DNA from: Candidatus Cloacimonadota bacterium
Lineage (GTDB): Bacteria; Cloacimonadota; Cloacimonadia; Cloacimonadales; WRIO01
Reading direction: 5' to 3'
Length of the DNA stretch: 6,952 nucleotides
Assembly: GCA_009782695.1 (NCBI GenBank)
Contig: WRIO01000059.1
Location: 1 to 6,952, forward strand
The translations under genes and the position numbers were made by a program. Below the pieces are notes generated by a model. It saw nothing but the letters and a program-made list of their open reading frames with translations. It was not told where the DNA came from and did not search any database. Every line of letters starts with the position of its first letter. Positions within the stretch are counted from its first letter, which is position 1. This document shows positions 5,906 to 6,952 of the stretch, piece after piece.

Positions 5906-5972
5906 AAATTATAAATTATAAATTAAAAATTATAAATTATAAATAGTGGTGTCCTGCGGACGGATGAGTATT
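5906..5972 (+). repeat. Interspersed repeat, copy 2
   Basis: Six 7-bp units (AAATTAT x2, AAATTAA, AAATTAT x2, AAATAGT; 5906-5947) and the same GGTGTCCTGCGGACGGATGA core, one AT unit longer than copy 1. Hairpin at 5951-5961. It is enclosed by the two REP-like palindromes, which face each other. Confidence 0.85.
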
Positions 5973-5976
5973 GTCA

Positions 5977-6019
5977 AACCACCCCGTCAGCAAGTTGACA
6001 CTCCTCCAAATTGGATGGG
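5977..6019 (-). repeat. REP-like palindrome, degenerate inverted copy
   Basis: AACCACCCCGTC (5977-5988) is the exact reverse complement of 5889-5900. The rest (AGCAAGTTGAC, ACTCCTCCAAATTGGATGGG) aligns to the reverse complement of 5856-5888 with several changes, including a broken stem. Confidence 0.65.
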
Positions 6020-6023
6020 AATT

Positions 6024-6050
6024 AAATAGAGTCCTGCGGACGGATGAATT
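6024..6050 (+). repeat. Interspersed repeat, partial copy 3
   Basis: AAATAGA followed by the intact GTCCTGCGGACGGATGA core (6031-6047) and AATT. It lacks the AAATTAT array and the GTGGT/GTAGT step is reduced. Confidence 0.75.
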
Positions 6051-6051
6051 T

Positions 6052-6085
6052 TGTAGCGGAGAGCGTCCCGCTCTCCATTTCTACA
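6052..6085 (+). repeat. REP-like hairpin with GTAG foot
   Basis: Perfect stem GGAGAGCG (6058-6065), loop TCC, CGCTCTCC (6069-6076), enclosed by TGTAG (6052-6056) and CTACA (6081-6085). A GTAG tetranucleotide at the hairpin foot is the hallmark of REP elements recognised by RAYT transposases in gamma-proteobacteria. There is no T-run, so it is not a typical terminator. Confidence 0.7.
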
Positions 6086-6107
6086 GAATAATGAATAATA
6101 TTTATAC

Positions 6108-6150
6108 TTGACGGAACGATGTTCCTAGGCATCGTTCCCTACGGTATAAT
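6108..6150 (+). promoter_or_regulatory. Candidate enolase promoter, -10 TATAAT, interrupted by a palindrome
   Basis: A consensus TATAAT at 6145-6150 lies 42 bp before the enolase ATG. The only TTGAC-like element upstream (TTGACG, 6108-6113) is 31 bp away because the 6113-6142 palindrome lies between them. At the normal 17-bp distance there is no -35 match. Either TATAAT acts with a non-consensus -35 or the element has split an older promoter. Confidence 0.4.
6113..6142 (-). repeat. REP-like hairpin with GTAG foot, opposite orientation
   Basis: Stem GGAACGATG (6113-6121) and CATCGTTCC (6130-6138), 8-nt loop containing CCTAGG. On the minus strand GTAG (6142-6139) directly abuts the stem. With 6052-6085 it forms an oppositely oriented pair. 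The 5' arm can alternatively fold as GGAAC-GAT-GTTCC (6113-6125). Confidence 0.7.
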
Positions 6151-6182
6151 AAAATAAAAAACAACCACAAAACATAAAATAG

Positions 6183-6952
<770 letters not shown>

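Noticed and set aside
6052..6085. Rho-independent terminator before enolase
   Set aside because: The stem is strong but no T-run follows on either strand (ATTTCTAC, ACAAAATT), so a REP-like identity fits better.

Overview
The window reads as chromosomal DNA from a moderately AT-rich bacterium of the Fibrobacteres-Chlorobi-Bacteroidetes (FCB) group. Three things point there. The first gene ends in a lamin-tail domain followed by a FlgD-type Ig domain. The aminotransferase carries the active-site string [14 protein letters not shown], common in Bacteroidota-like relatives. The gap between convergent or adjacent genes is filled with palindromic repeats. Cloacimonadota or another deep FCB lineage is my best guess, from memory of family resemblance only. 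No rRNA, tRNA, CRISPR array or transposase gene was seen.

Layout. 1-731: 3' end of a surface or secreted lamin-tail/FlgD-Ig protein. 738-766: a hairpin with a T-run on the minus strand, ending the convergent gene 796-1230, an unrecognised 144-residue protein. 1499-3108: a two-gene operon with an ATGA overlap, a class I aminotransferase followed by a YjbQ/UPF0047 protein. 3120-3413: a 294-bp palindrome-rich cassette with perfect 25-bp terminal inverted repeats, filling the space between yjbQ and the convergent gene 3418-4176, a membrane-anchored TPR protein. That TPR gene has a close match to a sigma-54 (-24/-12) promoter. 4437-5797: a translationally coupled NfeD/paraslipin (SPFH) pair. 5796-6150: a second repeat-rich stretch with a duplicated 58-bp unit and two kinds of REP-like palindromes. 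6192 to the edge: the first 253 codons of enolase.

The genes are mostly housekeeping (enolase, aminotransferase) or membrane/envelope functions (NfeD-SPFH, TPR, lamin-tail protein), and no shared pathway links all of them. The most distinctive content is extragenic. The two repeat islands share a common grammar: 7-bp AT-rich tandem units (AAATTAG or AAATTAT), then a GTGG/GTAG tetranucleotide, then a perfect mini-hairpin with a 3-nt loop. This resembles REP elements mobilised by REP-associated tyrosine transposases (RAYTs), but no such transposase lies in the window, so the elements would be non-autonomous here.
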